A stretch of 64,000 bases of DNA. It comes from Castellaniella sp035707805 (GTDB taxonomy: Bacteria; Pseudomonadota; Gammaproteobacteria; Burkholderiales; Burkholderiaceae_B). The DNA is taken from contig DASSTS010000024.1 in the NCBI GenBank assembly GCA_035707805.1, positions 122,936 through 186,935 on the forward strand, read 5' to 3'. The notes beneath the pieces are model-generated. The model ran no database searches, was not told where the DNA came from, and saw only the letters and a program-made list of their open reading frames with translations. A program made the translations under genes and the position numbers. This document shows positions 43,603 to 52,194 of the stretch, in pieces (position 1 is the stretch's first letter; every line of letters begins with the position of its first letter).

Positions 43603-45224
43603 ATCTCTGGACCCAGCACCTGCCGGTCCTGCCGGTCCTGATTCCCCTGCTGGCCAGCGCGCTGATGCTGCTGGCCCGCGACGGGCAGCGGACCCTGCGC
43701 ATCGGCCTGGGAGCCGTGTCCCTCGCGCTGCAGGCGCTGGCGGCGCTGGCGCTGGTGCGGGCCACGCAGGGCATCGGCGGTTCGCTGTGGCTGGACAACA
43801 TCGGCGTCTATCACCTGGGCAACTGGCCCGCACCCTTTGGCATCGTGCTGGTGGCCGACCGCCTCTCAGCCCTGATGCTGGGCCTGGCCTCGGTGCTGGG
43901 ACCCTGCGCCTGGCTGTACGCCACCGCGCGCTGGGACCGCGCCGGCAGCCATTTCCACCCCCTGTTCCAGCTGCAGATGATGGGCCTGAACGGCGCCTTC
44001 CTGGCCGGCGACCTGTTCAATCTGTTCGTGTTCTTCGAGATCCTGCTGACCGCCTCCTACGGCCTGATGCTGCACGGCTCGGGCAAGGCGCGCGTGGGCG
44101 CCGGCCTGCACTACATCGCGGTCAACCTGATCGCCTCCTTCCTGCTGCTGATCGCGATCGCGCTGATCTACGGGCTGACCGGCACGCTGAACCTCGCGGA
44201 CCTGGCCATGCAGGCCGGCAAGCTCACCGGCGCGGACCGCCAGCTCTTCGACAGCGCCGCGGCCGTCCTGGGCATCGCCTTCCTGATCAAGGCCGCCGCC
44301 TGGCCCCTGAATTTCTGGCTGCCCAATGCGTATTCGCAGGCCTGCGCGCCGGTGGCCGCCCTGTTCGCCATCATGACCAAGGTCGGCATCTACGCCCTGC
44401 TGCGGATCGGTTCGCTGCTGGTGCCCGCGGGCGCGCCTGCCGCCTTCGGCGGATCCTGGATGTTTCCGGCCGGCATCGCCACGCTGGTCTTCGGCACCCT
44501 GGGCATGCTGGCCAGCACCGAACCCCGGCGCATTGCCGCCTACGCCATCATCACCTCGTCGGGCACCCTGTTCGCCGCCCTGGGCATGCCGGGCGTCACC
44601 CTGACGGGCCCGGCCCTGTATTACCTGCTCAGCTCCGTGCTGGCGCTGGGCGCGCTGTTCCTGCTGCTGGAGCTCGCCGAGCGCAGCCAGTCCTTCGGCG
44701 CCAACATCCTGGCCGTCACCCAGGAAGCCTTCGAGTCCGACGAACTCGACGCCGCCAGCCTGTCGCAGCCGGTGGTGGGCACGCCGCTGCCGGCCACCAT
44801 GGCCTTCCTGGGTCTGAGCTTCTTCGCCTGCGCCCTGCTGGTCATCGGCCTGCCGCCGCTCTCGGGCTTCGTGGCCAAGTTCACCCTGCTGTCGGCCGCC
44901 CTGCGCACGGCGGAATTCGGCGCGCCGACGCTGAACGTCTGGCTGCTGGTCGCCTGCGTGCTGGGGTCGGGTTTCGCCTGCCTGATGGCGCTGGGGCGCT
45001 GCGGCGTGCGCCTGTTCTGGGTGCCCGACGAGCTGCACGTGCCCTCCCTGAAGCTCTCCGAGGTCATCCCCATCCTGTTCCTGCTGGGCGCATGCGCGCT
45101 GCTGACGGTCCGGGCCGGGCCGGTCATGAGCTACCTGGAGGACACGGCCCACTACCTGGACCAGCCCGGCCGCTACATGCACGCGGTCCTCGACCCCTCG
45201 GGGCGCTACGGAGCCCTGCCATGA
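43599..45224 (+). CDS. mrpD: Mrp antiporter subunit D
   Basis: A 541-residue NuoM/NuoN-like antiporter subunit with about 14 helices. FEILLTASYGLMLHG holds the membrane glutamate, and AAAWPLNFWLPNAYSQACAPVAALFAIMTKVG holds the conserved lysines of the proton channel. A loop with acidic residues (QEAFESDELDAASLSQ) is present between late helices. It overlaps neighbours on both sides by four bases. Confidence 0.94.
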   Translation: MNLWTQHLPVLPVLIPLLASALMLLARDGQRTLRIGLGAVSLALQALAALALVRATQGIGGSLWLDNIGVYHLGNWPAPFGIVLVADRLSALMLGLASVLGPCAWLYATARWDRAGSHFHPLFQLQMMGLNGAFLAGDLFNLFVFFEILLTASYGLMLHGSGKARVGAGLHYIAVNLIASFLLLIAIALIYGLTGTLNLADLAMQAGKLTGADRQLFDSAAAVLGIAFLIKAAAWPLNFWLPNAYSQACAPVAALFAIMTKVGIYALLRIGSLLVPAGAPAAFGGSWMFPAGIATLVFGTLGMLASTEPRRIAAYAIITSSGTLFAALGMPGVTLTGPALYYLLSSVLALGALFLLLELAERSQSFGANILAVTQEAFESDELDAASLSQPVVGTPLPATMAFLGLSFFACALLVIGLPPLSGFVAKFTLLSAALRTAEFGAPTLNVWLLVACVLGSGFACLMALGRCGVRLFWVPDELHVPSLKLSEVIPILFLLGACALLTVRAGPVMSYLEDTAHYLDQPGRYMHAVLDPSGRYGALP

Positions 45225-45709
45225 GACGCCTGGCCGCCAGCCTGCCCATGATCTGCCTGCTGCTCGCGCTGTGGCTGGTGCTGAACGACAGCGTGTCGCC
45301 CGGCCAGATCGTGCTGGGGCTGCTGATCGCCATCGTCCTCAGCCTGCTCGCGCCCGTCCTGCGACCGGTGCGCGCCCGCCCGCGCCGCCCGGGGCTGGCG
45401 CTGCGGCTGGCCGGGCGCGTCGCCGCCGACATCCTTCGGTCCAATTACCTGGTGGGCCTGCGCATTCTGCGCGGCGACGCCGCCGGCGCCCGGCCGGGCT
45501 TCCTGGACATCCCGCTGCGCATCCGCGACCCGCACGGCCTGGCCGTGCTGGCCTGCATCGTCACCTTTACCCCCGGCACGATCTGGTCGCGCCACGACGC
45601 CGAACGCAACCTCCTGACCCTGCACGTGCTGGATCTCGACGATCCCGACGGCCTGACCCGCATCATCCAGGACCGCTACGAGGGTCCGCTGATGGAGATC
45701 TTCCCATGA
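45221..45709 (+). CDS. mrpE: Mrp antiporter subunit E
   Basis: A 162-residue protein with two to three N-terminal helices and a soluble C-terminal domain (FLDIPLRIRDPHGLAVLACIVTFTPGTIWSRHD; LHVLDLDDPDGLTRIIQDRYEGPLMEIF), diagnostic of MrpE. MrpE has no complex I counterpart and stabilises the antiporter. Its ATG overlaps the mrpD stop. Confidence 0.94.
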   Translation: MRRLAASLPMICLLLALWLVLNDSVSPGQIVLGLLIAIVLSLLAPVLRPVRARPRRPGLALRLAGRVAADILRSNYLVGLRILRGDAAGARPGFLDIPLRIRDPHGLAVLACIVTFTPGTIWSRHDAERNLLTLHVLDLDDPDGLTRIIQDRYEGPLMEIFP

Positions 45710-45990
45710 GTACGCTGATTCTGAACTGGGCCGGCGGCTTTGCCCTGCTGTGCTTCGTGCTGGGCCTGGCCTGCGCGGCCATCCGCCTGATCCGCGGCCC
45801 CCGGGCCGAGGACCGCGTCCTGGCCCTGGACACGCTCTACATCAACGGCATGCTGATCCTGCTGGTGCTGGGGCTGCGCTTCGAGGCCGGCCTGTATTTC
45901 GACGTGGCGCTGCTGATCGCGCTCTTCGGTTTCGTCGGCTCCGCGGCGCTGGCCAAGTTCCTGCTGCACGGCGAGGTGATCGAGCCATGA
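45706..45990 (+). CDS. mrpF: Mrp antiporter subunit F
   Basis: A 94-residue, three-helix protein (AAIRLIRGPRAEDRVLALDTLYINGMLILLVLGLRF), typical of MrpF. The RGPRAEDRVLALD motif contains the conserved charged pair. It overlaps mrpE and mrpG by four bases each. Confidence 0.94.
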   Translation: MSTLILNWAGGFALLCFVLGLACAAIRLIRGPRAEDRVLALDTLYINGMLILLVLGLRFEAGLYFDVALLIALFGFVGSAALAKFLLHGEVIEP

Positions 45991-46337
45991 ACGAACTTCC
46001 CCTGTGGGCCGCCATCGCGGTCGGGCTGCTGCTGATCCTGGCCGGCATCGTCACGCTCGTCGGCTCGCTGGGGCTGCTGCGCCTGCGCAGCTTCCGCGAG
46101 CGCATGCACGCGCCGACGCTGGGGATGACGCTGGGCGTCTTCAGCATGGCGCTGGCCGCCACGCTGGTCGCCAGCTTGCTGCAGGGCCGGCCGATCTTCC
46201 ACGAATGGCTGATCTGCCTGTTCCTTTTCCTGACCGCGCCCGTCACCGCGATCCTGCTGATGCAAAGCGCCCTGCGCCGGTCCACCACGGATCCGGAGGT
46301 CCCGGAGGCCGCCCGCGCCGGCCCGCCGCCCGCTTGA
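45987..46337 (+). CDS. mrpG: Mrp antiporter subunit G
   Basis: A 116-residue three-helix protein (VTLVGSLGLLRLRSFRERMHAPTLGMTLGVFSMALA; FLTAPVTAILLMQSALR), the MrpG signature. It is the last gene of the operon. After its stop a short palindrome, TTCCCC-TAG-GGGGAA (46352-46366), could help end transcription. Confidence 0.93.
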   Translation: MNELPLWAAIAVGLLLILAGIVTLVGSLGLLRLRSFRERMHAPTLGMTLGVFSMALAATLVASLLQGRPIFHEWLICLFLFLTAPVTAILLMQSALRRSTTDPEVPEAARAGPPPA

Positions 46338-46393
46338 GCATATTCGTAACATTCCCCTAGGGGGAAACCCGTACACTAAACGAGTGCCCTGAA

Positions 46394-46414
46394 CCGGGCG
46401 GGGAAAGCGCCCGG
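46394..46414 (+). other. Leader hairpin before the secreted protein gene
   Basis: CCGGGCG (46394-46400), a seven-base loop and CGCCCGG (46408-46414) lie just ahead of the AAGGAG ribosome site at about 46423-46428. A weak -10 (TACACT, 46372-46377) precedes it. The stem may stabilise the message or modulate translation. Confidence 0.4.
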
Positions 46415-46436
46415 CATTGAAGAAGGAGTGCTCATC

Positions 46437-46940
46437 ATGCGTCAAGCATTACAGATGTCTCTGCGGGCCGGCCTGGTGGCCGCCGGACTCGGCTGCGCCG
46501 CCCTGTTCGCCCCCGGCGCCCAGGCGGCCGGCCCCAGCCAATACCAGCAGGACGTGGAACGCTGCAACACCACCCCCGGCATCGACAAAAAGGCCTGCCT
46601 GCGCGAGGCGGGGGCCGCGGCCGAGGCGGCCCGCCGCGACAAGCTGACCACCCCCTCGCCCCAAGCCGAGGACCGCAATCGCACCCAGCGCTGCAACAGC
46701 CTGCCGGCCGACCAGCGCCAGGACTGCATGACCCTGATGGACGACACGAATGCCCGCACGGAAGGCTCGGTGCAGTCAGGCGGCATGATCCGTGAGACCA
46801 CCATCACCATCCCGGCGCCAGCAACCTCGATGCCGTCGGGCGCCATGCCCGCGACGGGCACGGTTCCGGCCGGCGGGACCGCGCCGGCCACCGGTACCGT
46901 TCCGGCCACCGGCACCGTGCCTGGCACCACCAGCTACTGA
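46437..46940 (+). CDS. Small secreted protein with Cys pairs and Pro/Ala/Thr-Gly repeats
   Basis: A 167-residue protein of unknown function. Residues 1-31 form a signal peptide ending GAQAAG. The mature part has four cysteines (ERCNTTPGIDKKACLREA; RCNSLPADQRQDCMTL), spaced as two CX8-12C pairs that probably form disulfides. The C-terminal 50 residues are low complexity with the repeated unit PATGTVP. AAGGAG lies eight bases before the ATG at 46437; a GTG at 46428 overlaps that site. Similar short proteins with periodic Cys are common in Alcaligenaceae but unassigned. Confidence 0.75.
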   Translation: MRQALQMSLRAGLVAAGLGCAALFAPGAQAAGPSQYQQDVERCNTTPGIDKKACLREAGAAAEAARRDKLTTPSPQAEDRNRTQRCNSLPADQRQDCMTLMDDTNARTEGSVQSGGMIRETTITIPAPATSMPSGAMPATGTVPAGGTAPATGTVPATGTVPGTTSY

Positions 46941-46959
46941 CGTCCGGGGCGCCGGCCGG

Positions 46960-48846
46960 CTACAGTTCCATCTGCATGCCCATTTCCACCACGCGATTGG
47001 GCGGGATCTTGTAGAAACGGGTGGTCCGGCTGGCATTGCGCGCCATGAAGGCGAACAGGTGCCGCCGCCAGCTCTGATGCCAGGGCAGGCGGCGCACCAC
47101 GATCACCGTCTGGCGCGACAGGAAGTACGAGGTCTGCATCGGTTCGAGGTTCAGTTCCGGGACCTCCTGGCCGATCTGTTCCACCACCTGCGGGACGTTC
47201 GGTTCCTGCTTGAAGCCCCAGCGCGCCACCGCCTGCCAGCTGCTGCGGCTGACGCGCTCGATTTTCACCCGCTCGCCAAACGGCACGTAGGGCTCGTCGG
47301 CGACCTCGATCGTCAGGAAGAGCGCCTGTTCGTGCAGCACCTTATTGTGTTTCAAATTGTGCAGCAGGGCCGGCGGCACCGTGCCGACGATCATGCTCAT
47401 GAATACCGCGGTGCCCGGCACCCGGGTGGGCGGATAGGCCTCCAGGGATTCCATGAAGTCCACCAGCGGCTGATGATCCCCCGCCAGGGTGTCGTGGATG
47501 CGCTGGCGCCCCTGCTTCCAGGTCACCATCAGCGTCAGCAGCGCGATGCCCACCACCAGCGGCAGCCAGCCGCCCTCGTGCAGCTTCAGCGTATTGGACG
47601 TGAACAGCAGCACGTCGATCAGCAGGAACACGGTGATCAGCGCGAGCCAGGCCATCCGCCGCACGCCGCGGGCGGCGCGGGGCAGGACCGCGAAGGCCAG
47701 CAGCGAAGTCATGAGCATGGTGCCCGTGACGGCGAAACCGTAGGCGTGGGCCAGCCGGTCCGAGGAACCGAAGGCCAGGATCAGCACCAGCACCGCCAGC
47801 AACAGCAGCCAGTTGACGCGCGGCAGGTAGATCTGGCCTTCCTCGCGGGCCGAGGTATGCAGGATCACCATGCGCGGCCAGTAGCCCAGCTGCACCGCCT
47901 GGCGGGTCATGGAGAACGCCCCGGAGATCACGGACTGCGAGGCGATCACGGTCGCCAGCGTCGCCAGCCCCACCAGCGGGATCAGCCCCCATTCGGGCGC
48001 GAGCAGGAAGAAGGGATTGCTGATGGCCCCCGGGTCGGTGAGCAGCAGCGCCCCCTGGCCGAAATAGCACAGCACCAGCGCCGGCAGCACTCCGATGAAC
48101 CAGGCGCGCCGGATCACCTTCCGGCCGAAATGCCCCATGTCGGCATACAGGGCCTCGGCGCCAGTCAGCGCCAGGACCAGCGCGCCCAGGGCCAGAAAGG
48201 TCTCCCAGGGCGCGTCGCCGATGAAGCGCAGCGCCCAGAGCGGGTTGACCGCCTGCAGGACTTGCGGCGCCTGCGCCACGCGCCAGCCGCCCAGCACCCC
48301 CAGGGTGAGGAACCAGACCAGCATGACCGGGCCGAAGAGCTTGCCGACGGTGCCGGTGCCGCGCGACTGGACCATGAACAGGGCCAGCAGCACCACCACC
48401 GCGATGGGCACCACCCAGGCATCCAGCCGGTGCGAGACCACCCCGATGCCTTCGACCGCCGAGAGCACGGAAATGGCCGGCGTGATCATGCTGTCGCCGT
48501 AGAACAGGCTGGCGCCGATCAGACCCAGCACCGCCAGGCGCCAGCGCACGCGCCCCGGCCGGCCGCGCATGGCGAGCTCCATCAGGGCCAGCGTGCCGCC
48601 CTCGCCGCGGTTGTCGGCCCGCAGGATGCAGGTGACGTACTTGACCGAGACCACCACGATCAGCATCCAGAACAGGATGGAGAGCATGCCCAGCACGTGC
48701 TCGACGTCGGGCCGGCCGGTGCCCGACAACGCCACCTTGATGGTATACAGCGGGCTGGTGCCGATGTCGCCGTAGACGACCCCCAGGGCGCCGATCAGCA
48801 AGGCGGACTGCGGACCGCGGGGGTCCGGGGTTTTATGTGTGCTCAT
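46960..48846 (-). CDS. kup: Kup-type potassium uptake protein
   Basis: A 628-residue K+/H+ symporter: about 12 helices in the first 440 residues, then a soluble C-terminal domain. ALLIGALGVVYGDIGTSPLYTIKVAL and GEGGTLALMELAMR are canonical Kup motifs. It brings K+ into the cell, mainly at low external pH. The ATG lies three bases after the stop of the sensor kinase gene (TAG-ATC-ATG), so translation is coupled to the two-component pair upstream. A shared transcript is likely. Confidence 0.94.
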   Translation of the reverse strand: MSTHKTPDPRGPQSALLIGALGVVYGDIGTSPLYTIKVALSGTGRPDVEHVLGMLSILFWMLIVVVSVKYVTCILRADNRGEGGTLALMELAMRGRPGRVRWRLAVLGLIGASLFYGDSMITPAISVLSAVEGIGVVSHRLDAWVVPIAVVVLLALFMVQSRGTGTVGKLFGPVMLVWFLTLGVLGGWRVAQAPQVLQAVNPLWALRFIGDAPWETFLALGALVLALTGAEALYADMGHFGRKVIRRAWFIGVLPALVLCYFGQGALLLTDPGAISNPFFLLAPEWGLIPLVGLATLATVIASQSVISGAFSMTRQAVQLGYWPRMVILHTSAREEGQIYLPRVNWLLLLAVLVLILAFGSSDRLAHAYGFAVTGTMLMTSLLAFAVLPRAARGVRRMAWLALITVFLLIDVLLFTSNTLKLHEGGWLPLVVGIALLTLMVTWKQGRQRIHDTLAGDHQPLVDFMESLEAYPPTRVPGTAVFMSMIVGTVPPALLHNLKHNKVLHEQALFLTIEVADEPYVPFGERVKIERVSRSSWQAVARWGFKQEPNVPQVVEQIGQEVPELNLEPMQTSYFLSRQTVIVVRRLPWHQSWRRHLFAFMARNASRTTRFYKIPPNRVVEMGMQMEL

Positions 48847-48849
48847 GAT

Positions 48850-49977
48850 CTATTCGGCCCGCGTCAGGCAGGCGCCCCGGCGGGGACCAGGAAAAATGAG
48901 GGTGATCCGGGTTCCGGGAAAGGCGGGGCGGCTGGCGATCTTCCACCAGGCGCCATGCGCGCGGGCGATTTCCCGGACGATGGCAAGCCCCAGGCCCGCA
49001 CCGCCGGAACCGGCATCCGCCGCCCGGTAGAAGGCCTCGAACACCCGCTCCAGGTCCTCGGCCTCGATGCCCGAGCCGTCGTCCTCCACCGAAAACGAGG
49101 GCGGATTGGCCATGACCCGCAGATGGATGCGGCTCGCCCCGCGCCCGTACCGCAGCGCATTGTCGATCAGGTTGCCCAGCAGCTCGCCCAGCAGGACCGG
49201 ATCGCCGTCCACCCACACCGGCTCGTCCGGCGCGGACAGCTGCAATTCGAGGGCATGCTCGCGGGCGCGGTCCAGCCAGTCGGAACCCGCCTGGCGCATC
49301 CATTCGCACAAGTCCAGGCGCACGAAACTGTCCTGCGGGCGCGCGGCATGGTCGGCGCGCGCCAGCACCAGCAGCTGCTGGCCCATGCGGATCATGTGGT
49401 CGGTCACGGACTTGATACGGCCGGCACGCATGCGCACGTCCTCGGCCAGGTCCTGACCCAGCATCAGCTCGGACTCGAGCTTGAGGCCGGCCAGCGGCGT
49501 GCGCAGCTGATGCGCCGCGTGCCCGATGAAGCGGCGCTGCGCCTGAACCGAATCATCCAGGCGCAGCAGCAGGTCGTTGAAATGCAGGACCAGGGGCGCG
49601 ATCTCGCTGGGCAGCCCGGCCAGATCCAGGGGCTGCAGATCCTCGATCGAACGCTGGCGGATCTGGTCGGCCAGCCGGTTGATGGAGGTGAGCTCCAGGC
49701 GGATGCCGGAAATCAGCACCCAGACGAACAGCACCACCAGAAAGCCCTGGGTCAGCAGCATCACCCAGAACAGGTCGCGCAGCAGCCAGGGCTGGGGGCG
49801 GATCACGCCGGTCATGAACCAGGTCGCCAGCAGGTCGATGGCCACCAGGATGAAGAATGCCGGCAGCAGGCGGCGCACCAGCCGGCGCGCCAGGGAATCC
49901 TGGGGCATCAGTCGTTCGAACAGACCCAGCGCCTGGCGATCCCGCCGAGGATCGGAATCCGCGGAGCTACTGCGCAC
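48850..49977 (-). CDS. Sensor histidine kinase, QseC/TctE-like
   Basis: About 375 residues. Two membrane segments (about 37-55 and 68-91) enclose a periplasmic loop of only a dozen residues, so it may sense membrane or cytoplasmic cues. HAMP-like linker, then HisKA with His157 in RRFIGHAAHQLRTPLAGLKLE, and HATPase boxes NLIDNALRYG, DDGSGI and GGAGLGLAIVREI. The GTG at 49977 overlaps the regulator gene by 11 bases; an ATG at 49908 is the alternative. It pairs with the OmpR-type regulator upstream. The link to kup suggests K+ or envelope homeostasis. Confidence 0.88.
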   Translation of the reverse strand: MRSSSADSDPRRDRQALGLFERLMPQDSLARRLVRRLLPAFFILVAIDLLATWFMTGVIRPQPWLLRDLFWVMLLTQGFLVVLFVWVLISGIRLELTSINRLADQIRQRSIEDLQPLDLAGLPSEIAPLVLHFNDLLLRLDDSVQAQRRFIGHAAHQLRTPLAGLKLESELMLGQDLAEDVRMRAGRIKSVTDHMIRMGQQLLVLARADHAARPQDSFVRLDLCEWMRQAGSDWLDRAREHALELQLSAPDEPVWVDGDPVLLGELLGNLIDNALRYGRGASRIHLRVMANPPSFSVEDDGSGIEAEDLERVFEAFYRAADAGSGGAGLGLAIVREIARAHGAWWKIASRPAFPGTRITLIFPGPRRGACLTRAE

Positions 49978-50641
49978 TGTCGACGTCGAGCAGGTAGCCG
50001 AAGCCGCGCACGGTCTGGATGCTGGCGCCGGTGCCGTCCAGCCGCTTGCGCAGGCGGTACACATAGACTTCGACGGCGTTTTCACTGAAATCCGCATCCC
50101 AGGCCGACAGGGAATTGACGATCTGCTGCTTGGTGACGACCCGGCCGGGCCGGGCCATGAGCATTTCCAATACGGACAGCTCGCGCACCGACAGGGCCAG
50201 GCGCTTGCCGGCGACCCGGATCTGGCGGCCCACCGTGTCGAACGCGAGCGGGCCGCATTCGAGGATGGTCTGGGCCTGGCCGGCATGGCGCCGCGCCAGC
50301 GCCCGGACCCGGGCGGCCAGCTCGGGCAGTTCGAAGGGCTTGGTCACGTAATCGTCGGCGCCCGCGTCCAGGCCCGCCACCCGGTCGTCCAGCCCGTCGC
50401 GGGCGGTCAGGATGAGGACGGGGATCTGCGTCCCCCCCGCCCTCAGGCGCTGCAGGACCTCGAGACCGCTCATGCCCGGCAGGTTCAGGTCCAGCAGCAG
50501 CAGGTCGTAGGCCTGGCCGGCCACGGCGCCCTCGACCCGGTCGCCCGACTGCAGCCAGTCGACGGCATAGCCCTGGCTGCCGAGGAATTCCTGGAGCGCG
50601 TGCCCCAGGGTGGTGTCGTCTTCGATGACTAGTACTCGCAT
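49967..50641 (-). CDS. OmpR/QseB-family response regulator
   Basis: A 224-residue regulator: receiver domain with phospho-acceptor Asp51 (DLLLLDLNLPGMSG), acidic pair EDD near residues 7-9, and Lys in DYVTKPF. The C-terminal winged helix contains LSVRELSVLEMLMARPGRVVTKQQIVNSL and ENAVEVYVYRLRKRLD. It is co-transcribed with the kinase and kup. An 85-base gap separates it from exbD upstream in the same direction, room enough for its own promoter, though none is clear. Confidence 0.92.
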   Translation of the reverse strand: MRVLVIEDDTTLGHALQEFLGSQGYAVDWLQSGDRVEGAVAGQAYDLLLLDLNLPGMSGLEVLQRLRAGGTQIPVLILTARDGLDDRVAGLDAGADDYVTKPFELPELAARVRALARRHAGQAQTILECGPLAFDTVGRQIRVAGKRLALSVRELSVLEMLMARPGRVVTKQQIVNSLSAWDADFSENAVEVYVYRLRKRLDGTGASIQTVRGFGYLLDVDSAQ

Positions 50642-50726
50642 GGGGTGATTCTAGCCTGAAGACGTCACGTCCAGTCACCTGGGCGCGGTGGCCGTTACAT
50701 AGCTGACGCGCCCATGAACAGGCGGT

Positions 50727-51263
50727 TCAGCGGGCGCCGGCTGGGGCCGCGGGGATCTGTCGGGCGGCGGCGGACGGAGCCGCGGAAGATGCCGCGGCAC
50801 CCCGCGCCTGCGACGGCCGCGACGGCTGCGCGGATCCGTCTGCCTGCGCCGGCGCCGGCCGCGTCACGAAGCCCAGCCGCTTCATGCCGGCCCGGCGCGC
50901 CGCGCCCATGATCTCGGCCAGTTCGCCGTAGCGGGTCTCGGCGTCGGCGCGGATGCGCACCTCCGGCTGGGGATCGGCGCCCGCCTGGGCTGCGAAACGC
51001 GCCTGCAGGTCTTCCATCGCCACGGGTTGCTCGTTCCAGTACAGGTCGCCGGCCGGATCGATCGCCAGGTCGATGACCTCCGGTTTCTGTTCCACGGGCT
51101 GCGCCGAGACCTGCGGCACGTTGATGCGGATGGAATGGCTGAGCAGCGGCGCCGTGATGATGAAGATGACCAGCAGCACCAGCATCACGTCGATGAGCGG
51201 CACCATGTTGATCTCGGACATGGTGGTGCCCGGCCCCTTGGAATCGAAGCTGCCGAACGCCAT
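50727..51263 (-). CDS. exbD: TonB-system energiser ExbD
   Basis: A 178-residue single-span protein. The membrane helix MVPLIDVMLVLLVIFIITAP contains the essential Asp that carries protons. The periplasmic domain has VSAQPVEQKPEVIDLAIDPAGDLYWNEQPV. The C terminus is extended by about 45 Ala/Ser/Pro-rich residues beyond the usual 135-140. It begins two bases after exbB. Confidence 0.92.
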   Translation of the reverse strand: MAFGSFDSKGPGTTMSEINMVPLIDVMLVLLVIFIITAPLLSHSIRINVPQVSAQPVEQKPEVIDLAIDPAGDLYWNEQPVAMEDLQARFAAQAGADPQPEVRIRADAETRYGELAEIMGAARRAGMKRLGFVTRPAPAQADGSAQPSRPSQARGAAASSAAPSAAARQIPAAPAGAR

Positions 51264-51265
51264 GA

Positions 51266-52159
51266 TCAGGCCTCCCGGGAACTGGCCAGGCTGATGTGGC
51301 GGCCGTGGCGCTCATGAGCGCCGTCGGCCACCTGCTGCCCGGTGGCCAGGAAGGTGAAGAGATCGTGGGCGAAGGCGTCGAGCTGGGCGAGGTAGACCCG
51401 GTTCAGGCGCACGAAGGCGTTGTAGGCCAGCACGGCCGGGATGGCGACCGCCAGGCCCAGACCCGTCATGATCAGGGCCTCGCCCACCGGCCCGGCGATG
51501 CGGTTGATCGTCACGCCGTCGGCCATGCCGATGCTCAGCAGCGCGTGGTAGACCCCCCAGACCGTGCCGAACAGGCCGACGAACGGCGCGGTGGAGCCGA
51601 CCGAGGCCAACACCGTCAGGCCGTTTTCCAGGCGCGCGGTTTCTTCGTCGATCACCTTGCGGATGGTCCGCGTCACGAACGCCGCCGTCGAGCCGCTTTC
51701 CTCCAGCTTCAGCGCGCCGTACTTGGCGTGGTGCTTCTGGGCGTGGATCGCATGGCTGGCCAGGTGCGCGAACGGCTCCTCGGCGCCATGGGTGGCGATC
51801 TCGTTCTCCACCTGTTCCAGCGAGCTGGCCGCCCAGAATTCCGCCAGGAATTTCTTCGAGCGCTGGCGGATGCGCAGCTGCGTGAAGCCCTTGACCAGGA
51901 TCAGGTACCAGCTGGCCAACGACATCAGCAGCAGAAAGCCGAACAGCGACTTGCCGACCGCGTCGCTCTGCCCGATGAAGTGCAGCACGCCCTGCCCGCC
52001 CGCGGCCAGTTCGGCGGCGGGCAGGGCCGAGGCGCCCTGGGCCGCCGCCGAGGCGAGCGGCGCCGTGGCGGCGGCGGCCTGGCCGGCGGCCGCTGCGGCG
52101 TCCGGGCCGACCGCCTGGGCCAATGTCAGCGCCGCGCTGCCGATCAGATCGATCATCAT
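51266..52159 (-). CDS. exbB: TonB-system energiser ExbB
   Basis: A 297-residue MotA/TolQ/ExbB protein with three membrane segments (FLLLMSLASWYLILVKGF; TVLASVGSTAPFVGLFGTVWGVYHAL; EALIMTGLGLAVAIPAVLAYNAFVR). An Ala-rich N-terminal extension of about 50 residues could be a signal or linker. With ExbD it uses the proton gradient to drive TonB. It follows tonB by 35 bases. Confidence 0.93.
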   Translation of the reverse strand: MMIDLIGSAALTLAQAVGPDAAAAAGQAAAATAPLASAAAQGASALPAAELAAGGQGVLHFIGQSDAVGKSLFGFLLLMSLASWYLILVKGFTQLRIRQRSKKFLAEFWAASSLEQVENEIATHGAEEPFAHLASHAIHAQKHHAKYGALKLEESGSTAAFVTRTIRKVIDEETARLENGLTVLASVGSTAPFVGLFGTVWGVYHALLSIGMADGVTINRIAGPVGEALIMTGLGLAVAIPAVLAYNAFVRLNRVYLAQLDAFAHDLFTFLATGQQVADGAHERHGRHISLASSREA

Positions 52160-52194
52160 GTTCTCGAACTCCTGTGGGGTCTGCGACCCGTGAA

